Assembly: GCA_948474755.1 (NCBI GenBank)
Contig: CAOLHI010003134.1
Coordinates: 124,001-188,000 of the forward strand
DNA: 64,000 nt
Direction of reading: 5' to 3'
Origin: Ctenosaura bakeri
Lineage: Eukaryota; Chordata; Lepidosauria; Squamata; Iguanidae
Positions 14,501 to 26,774 of this stretch are shown in pieces. A program made the position numbers and the translations under genes. The first letter of the stretch is position 1. Each line of letters begins with the position of its first letter. Below the pieces are notes generated by a model, which had not been told where the DNA came from, ran no database searches, and saw nothing but the letters and a program-made list of their open reading frames with translations.

Positions 14501-15491
14501 AATGTTCAAGGTTTTTTTTCCCCCTCTTTACATAAATATGCAAGACTTGATTTTTATCCACACAGCTCATTTTGGTTTACAGTGTTCAGCACCTCAGTAT
14601 ATTGGATCCCAAGTTGTTGTTTTATTGCCAGGAGCCGCTGAAATTTTTATTGTATAAATTATGGAGACGTCAAGTCCCCAAACAAGTATGATTTCATATA
14701 AATAATAGAGCAATTCATTGGGAACGAAGGCTGCTACTGTCTTTCCCATAAAGCATTGTTATACACATTTGAATTCCTTTCTTCTCTTATGCATCGTAGG
14801 GCTCAAGCTGTAGAAGATAAATATCCCTTCTCTTTCCCAGTTTTTAAGGTGAAAATCCTTCTTTATCTAGCAGCAGCTTCCTGAACATGACTATCGCCCC
14901 AACAGTCTGATGAAACTGGCTGTCTGAAAGTAACCATAGAATGAAGAAACAGCAATACCAAGAAAATACAACAGAAACACGTTAAGTTTTATGGTAGTAG
15001 TGGTGATGATATTTACATCCTCCTGATCTTAGTATTAAGAAAATATATCCTAGAAAGGAAAACATATTTGATTCACTGAAGCAAATGTGTATCTCTATTT
15101 CTGTGTACCCTTCAAAGGAACAGCCAAGATCCAGTTGGGTACCTGAAGCGCTGGAACAATTTGTCAGTGTATCCAAAAGGAGACAATCCCACCACCGCCA
15201 TTGCTTCAAGCCCTCTATATCTAATCTAGAGGGTTGGGAGACTTTCCAGGTTAGTTTTCAAGAAGTGCCAATAGCATGGGTAGGACTGGAAGAAAATGTT
15301 CCCTTGAAGGCATTCAGGGGCTCTGTGATGAAGCAAATCATGTTATAGTTCCACATAACAAGCTTCACCCATCAGCGTAAGACCTAGTTCATGTCTTCAA
15401 CAAAATAAACACATTTCTTAGCCATTCTCAGAATATTTCCTGGGAATAAATATAATAAATCTAAACCATATAAACCAAGTATTCCCAGCTA
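8561..15491. other. Long stretch without recognised genes
   Basis: I recognise no gene here. A plus-strand frame of 142 codons at 11290-11718 lies in A-rich DNA with scattered CAGAAAA and TTCTGCAGAA words, which also occur at 61213-61620, and so looks like repeat rather than coding sequence. A GGA-repeat patch lies at 12341-12360. A weak CR1-like word is seen near 12930-12960 but is too short to call. Confidence 0.4.
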
Positions 15492-15535
15492 CCTAAATCA
15501 ATACTAATCAAATACTAAATCAATACTAATCAAAT
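15492..15535. repeat. Perfect 22-bp tandem duplication
   Basis: Two adjacent copies of a 22-bp unit beginning CTAAATCAATACTAATCAAA lie at 15492-15513 and 15514-15535 and differ only at the last base. The near identity implies a recent slippage or duplication event. No function is apparent. Confidence 0.85.
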
Positions 15536-16504
15536 CATGCCTTACACAATTGGTTAAAATCAACAGAAACTGTGCTGCTAAGTAACAGGGTTAATTTTAT
15601 TTTGCCATTTTTAAGAGAAAAAAAACCTGAGGGTTTCCTTTTTACTTGGAGTCCATATCCGATTCATTGTCATGTTGGCGATGTAACGGATAAGGATATT
15701 AATGAAGATGTGTTGCTGTGTTACATTTACACTAGAAGGCTAAAAACATGAACTTTATGTTGAAAAAAGGGGATGCATATTGTAGTTCTGTTAATTCTCA
15801 CCTGGTGTTTAAACTCACATCACAAAAGTGCTCTAAAACTTTTCCAGAATGCAAGCAAAATATCCTACACATGATTTTACTCTGCTTCCCTCTTTGCTCA
15901 TGTTTTGAGCATGAGACAAAAAGAGTATAGCTGCATGAACTTTGGAAAAATCCCATTTCTTTCCTACCCCATTCACCCCTTTGTAACTATAAGTATTGTT
16001 TGACATCCTGTAACTATAAATATTTTCTGGCATCCTGTAAGAGACATACATAGACATAAGTCTAACATATACCTCTGAAGCATCCACACACATTGCTGCC
16101 ATTGAATATAGTGGGATGTGAGTGTTCACAATTTCCAGTATTTCTGGGGGTTTATAGAATGGAACCCTTGCATGTATGGAAGGCCTACTGTATATTTATA
16201 TCTATTGAAATACATACCAATGCATTCACTAAGGCTTATTTCTTAGTAGATGTCTATAGCATTGCACAGTTAATTTCTGGAGATGTGTGCATTTCAGGCT
16301 AACTCCTGAAGAAAACAACATGTATGAGAACATCGGTAAAATGTTATCCATCCCCTCAGTTCTGCTAGGATTAATACTTGAAACAAGTTTTGCTGCAGCA
16401 TTGATTCTTCCATTTCCTTAGCCATCTCGCCCACCCACTCACCCTATGGTATTTCTTAAAGCAGGCCATTTCTTGGTGCTGTGTCATAGCATAGGTGCTT
16501 GGAA
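15536..16504. other. Unassigned DNA
   Basis: Nothing recognised. A short diverged duplication (CATCCTGTAACTATAA-like) occurs at about 15980-16040. Confidence 0.4.
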
Positions 16505-17267
16505 TTTATTTATCTATTTTTTGTATATCCTGCTTTTCTTCCGATATGTGACCCAAAATAGCTTACAGTATAAGATGGAGTCAAATAAATTCACTCTGGG
16601 AGGGAATTCCATTGCTTAGGAGCATCTGCTGTGACAGCTCTCTCCCATGTACTTACTAGATGAGCCAGACAAATAGAAAGCCCTGTCCAAAGATCATAAG
16701 ACATAAGCAGAGTCAAAGGAAGAGATACAGGCTTTCAGATAGTCTGTACCTAAGCCATATAGGACTTCCTGGGTGATAATGGTAACTTTGAATACTGCCT
16801 TGAAAAAAATAGATTGCCACTTTCTGCAAGGGAACCACATGCTCCCTATAACCAACTCTAGTCAGGAATCTAACCACAATATTTTGGACCTGTTGATTTT
16901 TTCCAAATCGTCTCCAAGAGCAGCCGCATATAAGAGTACTTTATAGTAATCCAAAAAGGAATGTAATCAAGGCATGTGTTACCATGACAAGATCCAGGAA
17001 CAAGTGCAACTGGTGCGCTATTTTAATATGACAAATCTTTTCCTTAGCTGAAATCTGGGCCTCCAGGCTCAGGACTGAGTTCAGCAGTATACCCAAGCTA
17101 TCAACCTGAAGTTTCAAGAGGAGTGAAATCCTATCCAGCACAGTTTGAACCTTGTCCCTCATCTGCCTTCCTACTGATTAGGAGCACTTCTATTTCATTT
17201 GGCTTAAGCTTCCCTTTGTTTGGTCTCATTCTGATGGTAAGAGTCATTTGACAGTGAAATATACAGC
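16505..17267 (-). pseudogene. L2-like LINE relic, RT C-terminal part and 3' tail
   Basis: On the minus strand the translation contains KLKPNEIEVLLISRKADEGQ (about 17205-17150), then LQVDSLGILLNSVLSLEAQIS and VTHALITFL (about 17120-16960). These match the region after the catalytic motif in L2/CR1-group reverse transcriptases, where living relatives read KLNPDKTEVLL and LGVxLDSSLSLE. The lower end (16505-16580) has the TTTATTTAT and TATCCTGC words of the same element's 3' tail. Frames are broken, so it is inactive. It continues upstream at 17428-17850 beyond an inserted CR1 end. The clade name is from memory of the protein motif. Confidence 0.75.
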
Positions 17268-17417
17268 CTTGGAGTGTGGTGGAGTCACCTTCTTTGAACT
17301 TTTTTAAACAGAGGCTGGATGGCCATTTGCTGGGGGTGCTTTGCATGTGTGTTCCCGCATGGAAGTGGTTGAACACAGTGGGCATTGTAGTGTCTTCCAA
17401 CTCTATGATTCTATGTT
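17268..17417 (+). repeat. CR1 LINE 3' end
   Basis: The block contains the CR1 3'-end words 'aacagaggctggatggcca' and 'tcttccaactctatgattct' in the usual order. It interrupts the opposite-strand L2-like relic, so it inserted later than that element. Only the last roughly 150 bp are present, as is usual for 5'-truncated CR1 copies. Confidence 0.8.
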
Positions 17418-17427
17418 ACTGCTGATA

Positions 17428-17850
17428 ACAGACATGAAAAAGTTTCCACGGAGTTTGATGGAAAGGAGTGGTCGAATTAAGCATCATGAGCATTCTGGTT
17501 ATAGATAATATCTTCTACCAGTTTCATGCATTAGCCACCATGTAGGTCAAAACTGAACCTTAAGTGAAAACTGCCAATCAATGGCCAAGATGTTGAACAA
17601 GAACCCAGTTGTTCCAGGAAGAACTGGATCCACTGCAGGTAAGTACTGCCAAGTCCCATTCCAGAGAGGCAACCCAGAAGGATACCATGGTTGAGTCTGA
17701 AAACCACTGAGAGGTCCAACAGAATAAATAAGGACACACTTCACTGTCTAGTTCCTGGTTTAAGTTATCCACCAAGTAGATCAAAGCCATCTCTATCCCA
17801 TCTTGTGGGAGTCCGCAAGATGTTCTAAAATCTTTCTTCAAAAAAAAAAA
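17428..17850 (-). pseudogene. L2-like LINE relic, RT core part
   Basis: Minus-strand translation gives GIEMALIYLVDNLNQELDS (about 17795-17740) followed, after a frame change, by FRLNHGILLGCLSGMGLGS and LQWIQFFL (about 17700-17620). Intact relatives read LLDLSAAFDTVDHGILLxRLSGMGLGGTVLQW. The catalytic aspartate of motif A is therefore not readable in one frame. This is the upstream part of the relic at 16505-17267. An A-run at its upper edge (17839-17853) is part of the decayed sequence. Confidence 0.75.
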
Positions 17851-19605
17851 AAAAGACTGGTCAATAATTCTCTAATGGACTTCAGGGAGGGTTTTATTTC
17901 AGTAAAGACCTCACCATGACCTCTTTTAGGTGGCACAGAACCATTCCCTGCCATAGCAGGACATTCATCATTCCTCTTATCCACTCTACCAGTCTGCCAT
18001 GGCTGCTCTAATGAGACAGAGAGGTCAAGAGTCCAACATACATGTTGTGGTTCTCACTTCTCCCTTGTGAATGAGAACACCTGGATGATATTAAAGATAA
18101 TTTACCTAGTGAACAAAACCAGCCTGATTATATTAAGAGCACATGCATGTTGTGCACCAATTTCCACTTATTTTTGTGACTGCAAAATATGCCTTTAGCT
18201 TTAAATAAATATGGGAGCAATCAGTGTTTTCTTACTGGTATTTCTTTTCTATTCCTTTGAAAAGTGTGCGCTGCATGCTTCAGACACTGTTATTAACATT
18301 ATTCCCTGGACAAGAAGAAAGTTTCTTCTGACTTTATCTTTAGTTCCAGTGGTTGTTTCTTCCTCTGAACCAGCGGGATGCAACTATCAATGATTAATGT
18401 GAATATTACAGATGTTTAAATCTCACACTTTATGATTAATACATGTGTTTGTGCACAAATGCTTAAATTATCCTTTCAGCAGACAACCACACACATTCTG
18501 AGAAGGAGTTTAGTTATACTGCACTGTCCATCATAACATATTTCCTCTTAAGAGGATAGTGTTTACGCATTGAAATACCACTGATTGATTACTTCTGGGA
18601 GATTTTAAACACTGAATTTTCAGGCAGTTTGGTCAGTAATGCATTTGCCTTTAGTTCATACATCAATCTCCTCAACTGTCCAGAAATCCAAAAACAATTT
18701 ACACTATATCATAACTTCTCCCTGGAAATATACTTTATTTGGTTTATTGATGAACAATTCTATTTCTTATTACACTAGACAAATTGATATTCTCCATGAC
18801 TATCTCAAACCTGGGTGACTTTCAGACACAAACTGTTTATAAATCTGCCTTTGAAATTTCATATTTCATTTTCTTTTCTCTCTATATATAAAACAAATAC
18901 TAAGAAACATTTACATTGGCTTCTAAGTCTAAATAACGTGGTAAGGAGTGACAACTATGATGACAGAAAAGTGGACAATTTAATTGAAGCTTGGATGCAA
19001 AGATGAATTTCTCAAGCCCTAGATTATTTTGATTTTATTGGAGTATCTCTAAAACACTAGCTTTTTTATTCTGTAAAAAGTTAACCATTATAGCACGTTC
19101 AGAAAATAGCATATTTAATATGAATCTCCATAATGTGCCACATATGCATATTATTATACACAACAGAAGTGATTGTAGACCAGTGTGTACACTACCCTGT
19201 GACCACTAATATTTTTGGAGGTTTAACAATAATGAAGACAGTCTCACTCTACTAATTTTGGGACACTGAATGACGCCAGCAAAGATGCAGTTTTAGATTT
19301 GAGATAGGATATTAAAGATCACCTGTGGAATTTCTACTTCTAAAGTGTACTTTGGATGCCATTTTCATTTCATTTCCTGAGATTTTAGTCTAATGACATT
19401 TGACTGTGCAATTATGAAGAACATCCCAACTGCTGAAACAGGCTGGAAAACATTGAATATTGATCGATCATGATGTTCATCTGCTCTCTTTTATTTTCAG
19501 AATTGTGATCCATATATTGCATGCCATACTCAGTGCTTTCCCTATAGTTTCTGGGAAATACAGACTTTCCAATATTCAAGTTGAGTTCCAAAGCTGTTGT
19601 GCAGA
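17851..19605. other. Unassigned DNA
   Basis: AT-rich sequence with no gene or repeat family that I recognise. Confidence 0.4.
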
Positions 19606-19665
19606 GTATGAATCATAGAATCATTGAGTTGGAAGACCATTGAGTCCAACCCCTAATTGAAGTAA
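19606..19665 (-). repeat. CR1 LINE 3'-terminal fragment
   Basis: The words 'gaatcatagaatcattgagt' and 'ttggaagaccattgagtcc' are the reverse complement of the CR1 3' terminus. Only about 60 bp are preserved. Confidence 0.75.
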
Positions 19666-21726
19666 TTGGAATGTTTACTTTGGTTGCCCAGGTTAAAAAA
19701 ATCAATTGTGCTAGTTGTGCACTCTGTGTTAACCTTCACCCTTCAGACAGTGCAATATCCAGACCATAAAAAAAGATTGTGGCTGGGGGCAGGGGGAATG
19801 CTCTGTAAACTTAACAGTGGTTATATATAATACAAATACTAAGTCACTAGTTTCACTAGTTTCAAGTCCATACTAAATTAAAGTCAATGAAGGAACTGGT
19901 GAGCAGTAAGTCAAAGTTAACGTAAATCCTTTGTTTGATGAGTCTATTTTACAAATAGACCTAGGCCACGGGGTTATTATTATTGAGAAATAAAGCTCTT
20001 AATTTTCAGAAAGTTGGATGTAGAACTGAAGAACTTCCAAACTGTGTTCTGTGATTGGAAATTCTAGGCTTAAAATTCAGTTAATTCTCTAATTTGTGAT
20101 GGAATCATCGACCCCAAGAGTGCCCTTGCTCATGTAAAGAGCACACATTGGCTTCCTTCTGAGCCAGTAAGGGTTCCAGGTTACGATGGGAATTTGCCTG
20201 TAGAAGGAGAAATATTGGCCACAACAGTCTAGCGTCCTTGCTGTCCACCTGCCTGCTGTATTCATATTTTTCACCTTCTGCTTTTTTTGTCTTGTCATGT
20301 AAAAGGTATGTTTTCTTTATGCTGAAACCATTAAATGAAGAAATATGTAGCTTTTGTGAAGGTGCTTTGCAAATTACTTTAGTAAGAAGAAAGGTCCACT
20401 ATAAAAACATGTCTCCAGGAAATGATACTGTTGTTTACCATAGAAAAGAAATTTATTGAAGGATATAATCCCTAGTACAGAAATATTTATTTAACAAAGA
20501 AAATTGCCAGAAGACTCAAATCTTCCCATCAGTATGGATAATGTCCTTAACCAGCTTTGGGGCTCTGGATAGGCAGCAGGCACAAGACCAAATTTTCAAA
20601 ATTCTCCAGTGAACTGGACTCCAGAAGGAGATTTTCATCCTTGGAGATACAGAAGATTTCCTTGTAGGTGGCCTGTCTTTGAAGATAATCCACAAAAAGA
20701 GCCAAGAAAAAGAAAAAAAAAGCCTAACACTTTCAAGCTAGAGTTTCAACTATTTTCCTTTTCCCTGTATGATACTTCAATCTCTTTAAAACATGGCACA
20801 GTATTTTTTTTTACCCCTGCAGTTGAAAAACTGTTCAGATTTCTTGGTATAGAAAACAGTATGTGCTTCAAATAACAGTGGCACAATGCAAGTTTAACAA
20901 TCACATCACAGGGGACCAGAACTGGCCTGAAGGCAACAAGAATGTTTTAGACACTAGTTTGTGAAAAGATTAGTAGTTTGTTAGTGTTTGAGCCCCAGCT
21001 TAACTCACTTGGTGACACAAAAAGGTGAAATGCCCTACAATGGGAAGCTATGAAGGACATGATGTACTTCTAATTGTGAGAAGCAGATTGAACAATTGTC
21101 TGGTCCAAGGCCAGTGGTTGCTGAATAATTTACTCAGGTGGCAGAGTCATTCTCTTGAGGCAGAATGGCAGCTGTCTGTCTGGGAACGTACCCCAGCTGC
21201 CTGAGCCATCAAGGAGAGTCATCTGCCACTTTTGGCAACCGATAAAATACCAGCATGGTATTTTACCTGCAGATAGAGGGAACAGAAGGAATAAGTAATG
21301 TAAGCAAAAAGCAAGTCCCACTAGCTCTGCACCAGACTTATCTTAATAATCACCTAATTAGTCTCAAATTTTGGTGATACAGTTTATTCTTCAAACAGAG
21401 AATCTGGAAAAGATAATTATCTATTCTGTTAATAATATGCAAAAGGAACATAGATGGGGTTATAGTAGCTTAAACTGAATGACTAGGGTAACTATGAGTG
21501 CGTTATCAACTTGATCTTCATTTTAATTTTCTCTGAGTGTAATCACAAAGCTTGGAATTATTATTCACTAGCCAGGATCCATACTTGAAGCAAAAGACTG
21601 CTAGAGTCTATATTTCATAAAAGTGAGTCCATAGGGCTTCCTATTTTTTCACTCCCCCTTTTTATTACCTTAGGAAATTGTAAAATCTACATTAGACAAT
21701 CCACTCCTGTTCTCTTGCCTCCTTTT
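19666..21726. other. Unassigned DNA
   Basis: No gene or repeat recognised. Short frames of 60-90 codons carry no domain motifs. Confidence 0.4.
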
Positions 21727-22139
21727 AGCCCTTTCTGCAACTCACCTTTTTCCAGAGCGGCGGTGCAGAGATCGTGCGAGCAGCCTCTTCCTAGAGGCTC
21801 TCGCCTCCTGGTTCCTTCAGCTGCTGACTGCTCATGTGAGAGCCCCTCCTCTTCCTTCTGCAGTGCAGCCTGGGATTTTCCCAGGCTGCGCTAGGGCAGG
21901 AAGCATGAGCGCCATGGCTCCAAAGCTCTGCACACATGGCAAGTGTGCGTGGGGCCCCGGAGTGATGTGCAATCACACACCATTTTCGGCTCACAGCCAA
22001 AACTGAAATAGTGCATGATTAGCGCCTGCCAGCCCCTGGAGCGTCACGTGATTGTGAGTGCATCATGTGGACTGCTCCTCACAGTCATTCAATGCTCCAG
22101 GGGCCCTTTTGCATGGCAAATGATGTGCGAAAAGGACCT
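21727..22139 (+). mobile_element. PIF/Harbinger-like MITE, family A
   Basis: The left end reads AGCCCTTTCTGCA and the right end TGCGAAAAGGACC, matching the GGCCCTTTCTGCA inverted termini of the copies at 36412 and 56761. The interior shares 'gcagcctgggattttcccag' with the 36412 copy. No transposase frame exists, so it would depend on an autonomous relative. The flanking 3 bp (TTT and TCA) do not match, so the duplication has decayed or the ends are slightly off. Confidence 0.7.
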
Positions 22140-22338
22140 CAGAAACATTGTCTTAGCCACTTCTTGCTTTCCTGTCTTTTCTCCCAGAATTGGGAATCTT
22201 AGCAGAAGTACCTCAGATAACCTTCTCCTGTTCTCTTGCCCCTTTTGCATCTAAACCTTTGTGCTTCCCATAAGTAATTTTGACATGAAACCAGTCACAG
22301 GAATTTGAATGACAGCCACACACACTATGTCAGATTTT

Positions 22339-22386
22339 GAGGTACTCACAACAATTTACTCATGAGTTATGGTTGTCCCCACTTTT
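22339..22386. repeat. 48-bp tandem repeat, unit 1 (split by L1)
   Basis: This unit begins GAGGTACTCACAACAATTTA and pairs with a diverged copy at 24632-24679. Without the intervening L1 the two units would be adjacent. Bases 22373-22386 also form the left copy of the L1 target-site duplication TTGTCCCCACTTTT. Confidence 0.8.
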
Positions 22387-24617
22387 TTAAAAAAATTCTT
22401 TTTATTAAAAAAAAAAGACATATCAAACGCTCAGATTAATCAACAACAACATATTCATCATTTTCCAAGATATGAATAAAACAAAGGAGAGAATATTTGT
22501 ACATCGATTCATTTCTACTCAGATATTTACATCACCTCAACTTTTATTATATTCCCTTGTCTATCTTTTTTCTCCCATCCTGTATTGTTATTTTTCTGTA
22601 TTATTCTTTTCCTTCCTCCTTCCCCTCATTTGAACTGCTTTTATTTCCACTTTTTCTCTGAGATCTCTTACTCTGATTACTTTTATTTTTGTAGACTTGT
22701 CTCTTCATTGTCATATCTCTTCCTTAAGCAATTTCTTGCCAAACTGTTATATTTTATCTTATTTCTTACTTGTTACTTTACCCGTGGCATAACTTTACTC
22801 AGTTCTCTTCAATATATAACTTAATTGTTCTCATATCTTCCATTTTTTTACTGCTTTTTTCGTCTTTCAATCTGCATGTAAGATCATCTAATATTACGTA
22901 TTCTTGCAGTTTCTCTAGTCATTCTTCAGCTGAAGGGATCTCTAATCTTTCCCAGTATTTTGCATATACAATCCTTGCAGCCATTGTCATGTATAAAATA
23001 ATTTTTTCATATTTTTTATACTTCTTATCTATTTGATGTGTCATATTCAGTAAGAAAATTTCAGGTGTTCGTGGAATCTCTATTTGAAGAATAACTGCCA
23101 TTATCTTATGTATCATTTTCCAATTTTTCGTAACCTTCATACATAACCACCACATATGGTAGAAAGTTCCTTCTTCTTGTGTACATTTCCAGCATCTGTT
23201 TTCTTTTATTTTGTACATCTTGCTTAACTTCACAGGATCTAAGTACCATCTGTGTAACATTTTCAAATGGTTTTCTTTTAAGTCCTGTGCTAAAGTGAAC
23301 CTTTGTGTCATAATCCAACTACGCTCCCATTGTTCCAACTGTAATTCATACCCTATATTTTGGGCCCATACAATCATTGATTCTTTGATTCTCTCTGTTT
23401 CTAGTTCTTGCTCTAATATGTATTTATAGAACAAAGATGTCAGATGTTCTTTTTTCTCCCATATCATTTTTTCCCATTCATATACTTGTGCAGTCAATTC
23501 AATTCCCTCCATTTTTAAATCCATCTTTGCTCTTTCTTTTAATTGTATGTATGGGAACCATTGAATATTCCAGCCATTCTTTAGTAATTCTTCCCTCGTT
23601 TTGATTTTTTGACATTCTTTCAAGTTGTGAGTAAGTAGATCTTTATATTTAAGCCATTTGTCTTCTGGATCAATCCCTCTAATTGAAAACGCCTTTTGTG
23701 GTGACAAGCATAATGGTATTTTTGTATATAATCTCCTTTTCCAGATCTTCCAAATCTCAAACAAGGGTCTCCTTATGTAGTGGTTTAGAAATTCTTTGTC
23801 TGTCTTCGCCTTTTGATACCAGAGGTATCCGTGCCATCCGAATCGTAGATCAACACCTTCAAGATTCAGTATTCTGTCATTCTTTAAGTCAATCCAGTCT
23901 TTCAGCCACGTCATACCATTGGCCATGAAGTATAATTTCAAGTCCGGTAAGTTGCATCCACTTCTTTCCTTTTTGTCTGTCAAAGTTTTCCACCTAACTC
24001 TCGGTTTCTTTCCTGCCCAAATAAAATAAGTTAAATCTTTCTTCCATTCTTGAAAGCATCTCATATTTACTATAATCGGTGAATTTTGAAATAAGTAATT
24101 CATCTTTGGGAGCACCATCATTTTTACTGCAGCAATTCTGCCTAAAAGTGAGAGATTTAATTTTGACCAATTCTGCAAATCTTTCTTTATTTCTCTCCAC
24201 TTTGCCATGTAATTATTTTCAAAGAGACTGTTATTTTGTTTAGAGATTGTGATTCCTAAATAATTTATCTTCTTTTCTTCCTTAAAACCTGTTATCTGCT
24301 CCAACCTTTCTTTCTCTTTCTTTTGTATATTTTTAGTTAAAATCTTTGTTTTCTCTTTATTTATTTTAAACCCACCCACCTCACCAAATTCATTACAGAC
24401 CTCCGTCATTGTTATCAAACTTGTTTCTGGTTCTTCCATAAAAATAACAAGGTCGTCTGCATAGGCTCTCAATTTGTACTCATCCCTTTTTATTTTAGTT
24501 CCCTTTATTGAATCTTCTTTTTTGATTTTTCTTAAAAGAACTTCGAGGACCAAAATAAATAATAGGGGTGAGAGTGGACAACCCTGACGAGTTCCCTTGT
24601 TAATCTCGATCGGATAT
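22387..24617 (-). mobile_element. 5'-truncated L1 LINE insertion (about 2.2 kb)
   Basis: The insertion is bounded by a perfect 14-bp duplication, TTGTCCCCACTTTT, at 22373-22386 and 24618-24631. On the minus strand it runs from the middle of the reverse transcriptase to an A-rich 3' end with an AATAAAAAG word (22387-22420). A 3' untranslated region of about 530 bp lies at 22387-22918. The 5' part, including ORF1, the endonuclease and the first RT blocks, is absent, which is typical of incomplete target-primed reverse transcription. The protein is clearly diverged from that of the full-length L1 at 40443-46464, so at least two L1 lineages are present. Confidence 0.92.
22919..24617 (-). pseudogene. 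L1 ORF2p C-terminal fragment (open frame)
   Basis: One frame stays open from the truncation point to a TGA at 22919-22921, about 566 codons, where full-length ORF2p has about 1275. It starts in the RT block INKGTRQGCPLSPLLFILV (about 24600-24545), then has the catalytic motif YADDLVIFM, the post-RT C-terminal domain and a terminal cysteine/histidine cluster CWKCTQEEGTFYHMWWLC near codon 460 of the open part. In intact L1 the protein nicks target DNA and reverse-transcribes L1 RNA. Here the endonuclease and the first catalytic aspartate (motif A) are missing, so the fragment should not work. The open frame suggests a fairly young insertion. Confidence 0.92.
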
Positions 24618-24631
24618 TTGTCCCCACTTTT

Positions 24632-24679
24632 GAGGTATCCACAATTGTTTATTCATGAGTTATGGTTGTACCACTTTTG
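24632..24679. repeat. 48-bp tandem repeat, unit 2
   Basis: Begins GAGGTATCCACAATTGTTTA and aligns over its length with the unit at 22339-22386, with several differences, so the tandem pair is older than the L1 with its perfect duplication. Confidence 0.8.
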
Positions 24680-24813
24680 CTTTTAGTGAGCCACCATTTT
24701 GGAATATGGAAATAGTGTTGTGGTCTAAAACTTAAACAAGAATCAAAAGTAATCTGTCAATGTTTTTGACATCTAGTATGATGTCTTGGTGATGTATGAT
24801 TGCCACAGACACA

Positions 24814-25015
24814 GGCCATTGCTGCACTACACTGTTATAGTGTTATTCTCCCACTTTCAGCATCCTATGGAACCATGGGGTTTTCAGTTTATGGAGGGGC
24901 ATTTAGAATTTTCAGCCAGAGAGCTCTTTGGCCTCAGTAAACTACAAACTCCAGAATTCCACAGCACGTTGAAAGTAGAATACAAGCACTATAACAGTGT
25001 AGGGCAGAAATGGCC
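24814..25015. mobile_element. Palindromic MITE, family D
   Basis: The two halves are near inverted repeats: 'ctgttatagtgttattctcc' on the left is answered by 'tacaagcactataacagtg' on the right. It aligns with 202-bp copies at 35459 and 51401. Outer bases are GGCC...GGCC. The 3-bp flanks (ACA and AAA) match only partly. No protein is encoded. Confidence 0.75.
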
Positions 25016-25019
25016 AAAG

Positions 25020-25301
25020 AGTCACACAGATATTCTTTTTTATTATAGACTAGCAATAGCATGCTTTACATTGCTAGAGAGAACCATTAGCCCTCATTAA
25101 TGACTGTTCAGTTTCATGTGCTCTGGAAAATGACTGCCCATCTCTTTCCCTACTCAGATGTTCTACATGTTGCACATCAGTCTCAATTGCCCAGGAGAAA
25201 GCATGTCTCTCCCACCACTCTCTATGAATTAAAAAATAACTGGGGAGCTCCCATTTGCCACATGTAGATTTAATGTTTTCATTTTTTCCCTCTCTCTAAA
25301 C
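25020..25301. other. Unassigned spacer
   Basis: Short unassigned spacer between two MITEs. Bases 25294-25301 (CTCTAAAC) are the left target duplication of the hAT element. Confidence 0.5.
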
Positions 25302-25608
25302 CAAAGCTTTCCAAACTTTTCATGATAGTGACACACTTTCTAGACATGCATCATTTTGTGACACAGTAATTCAAGTTTTACTAGCAAACTGGAGGTTAAG
25401 CTAACCCTTTATAAGAGATACAGACACATACATAAATTCTAATAATAAAATGTGTGGGGATACAACGTATCTCATGAAAACCTTTCATATATTTTTGAAA
25501 GTATTTTTTTTTATAAATAATAACATACATTTCCAAGATTGCAGATGGCACACCTACACACTTCAGGTGACACACTAATGTGTCATGGCACACCATTTGG
25601 AAATCCTG
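25302..25608. mobile_element. hAT-type MITE with perfect 8-bp TSD
   Basis: The 307-bp element is flanked by CTCTAAAC at 25294-25301 and again at 25609-25616. An 8-bp duplication is diagnostic of hAT transposition. The termini are inverted: CAAAGCTTTCCAAA on the left and TTTGGAAATCCTG on the right. Subterminal TGACACAC and GTGTCATGGCACAC words resemble Charlie-like vertebrate hAT MITEs. It has no transposase frame and would be mobilised in trans. Superfamily is well supported by the duplication; the exact family is not known to me. Confidence 0.88.
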
Positions 25609-25616
25609 CTCTAAAC

Positions 25617-26774
25617 CTTATCTCTGGGAAGTTAAATCCACATAACCACTAAGTGTAGTAAATCTCATTGATTTCTAGGGTACCAACTTCCACATTCATA
25701 CCAAATCTGCAGAGGTGTAGCTATGGGGGAAGTTTAAAATGAGACCATTGTCCCCTACCTTAAGAATGATTCTTTTTATGATTTTTTTTCCATCATCAGC
25801 TTTTTTTAAGCATTATTCAGTTAAACATTTAGAAATACAGCTAGGCATCCAAAGAAAATGAGACACAAACTTACAAAGGGAACACAAATACCATAAATGT
25901 AAGAGTCCTAGACATGAACAATTTTTAATATCTTATTCTCTGCAATGTTAGAAGACTGGAGATAGAAGGAAAGTTTCATAGGGTGGGGGCAGAATTATTG
26001 TTTGTAAGGACAATTGCCTTATTTAGCATGCACATCCCCACCCAGTAGCTGCATTGTTGGGAGTTTCAGTATTCAGTTTGAGCTATTGGTAGTTTCCAAC
26101 TTCTAAATGTGGGAAGTGGGAATAAGAAAGACTTTGTAATTCAAAAAGCTCCCAGAAAATACTTCTGGATGATGAAAATGTCATGGAGATCTCCAAAATA
26201 AAATTGGTTTGTACAAAAGCAAAATCTAGGACTTCTAGATACTTTTTTTTTCTTTTGTCATCTTGGGGTTCTATTGCTTACATTAATTTTACATTGATTT
26301 TTAACACACCAGACAGTTCTTGGGTTGCAGTATGTCCAGATAATAAAAATGAATTTTAGTTAAGTGAGACACATCAAAACCCATAAAACTGTGTACAAGT
26401 AAAACAACAATATCAGAGGAATGGAAGAAAAGTATGTATTGGTAAAACTAATTTAACTGAACCATATTAAGAACAACAGAACAATGTACTAGTTTAAAAA
26501 ATGGAATAAATAGAAGAAAATTATGTAGAAGTCCTATACATTGTAAAGAATCCAGTTATGTTTTCTGTCTCTTTTTTATAATGAACTATAGAATAACAAT
26601 ACCACACACAGAGAATTGGGTTAAATAAGGATCACTTTATTTGATCTAACTTATTTAAGTTATGTTGGCCTTGACATGAAGCAAGTAGGGGAGAAACCCC
26701 CCAAAGGGTGTCAGATGTGATCACTAAAAACTACCTGCCATGATCAAAGGACAGGTGTCTGCTTAGTACCTTTC
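25617..26774. other. Unassigned AT-rich DNA
   Basis: No gene or named repeat recognised. The DNA is A-rich from about 26330 to 26640. Confidence 0.4.
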
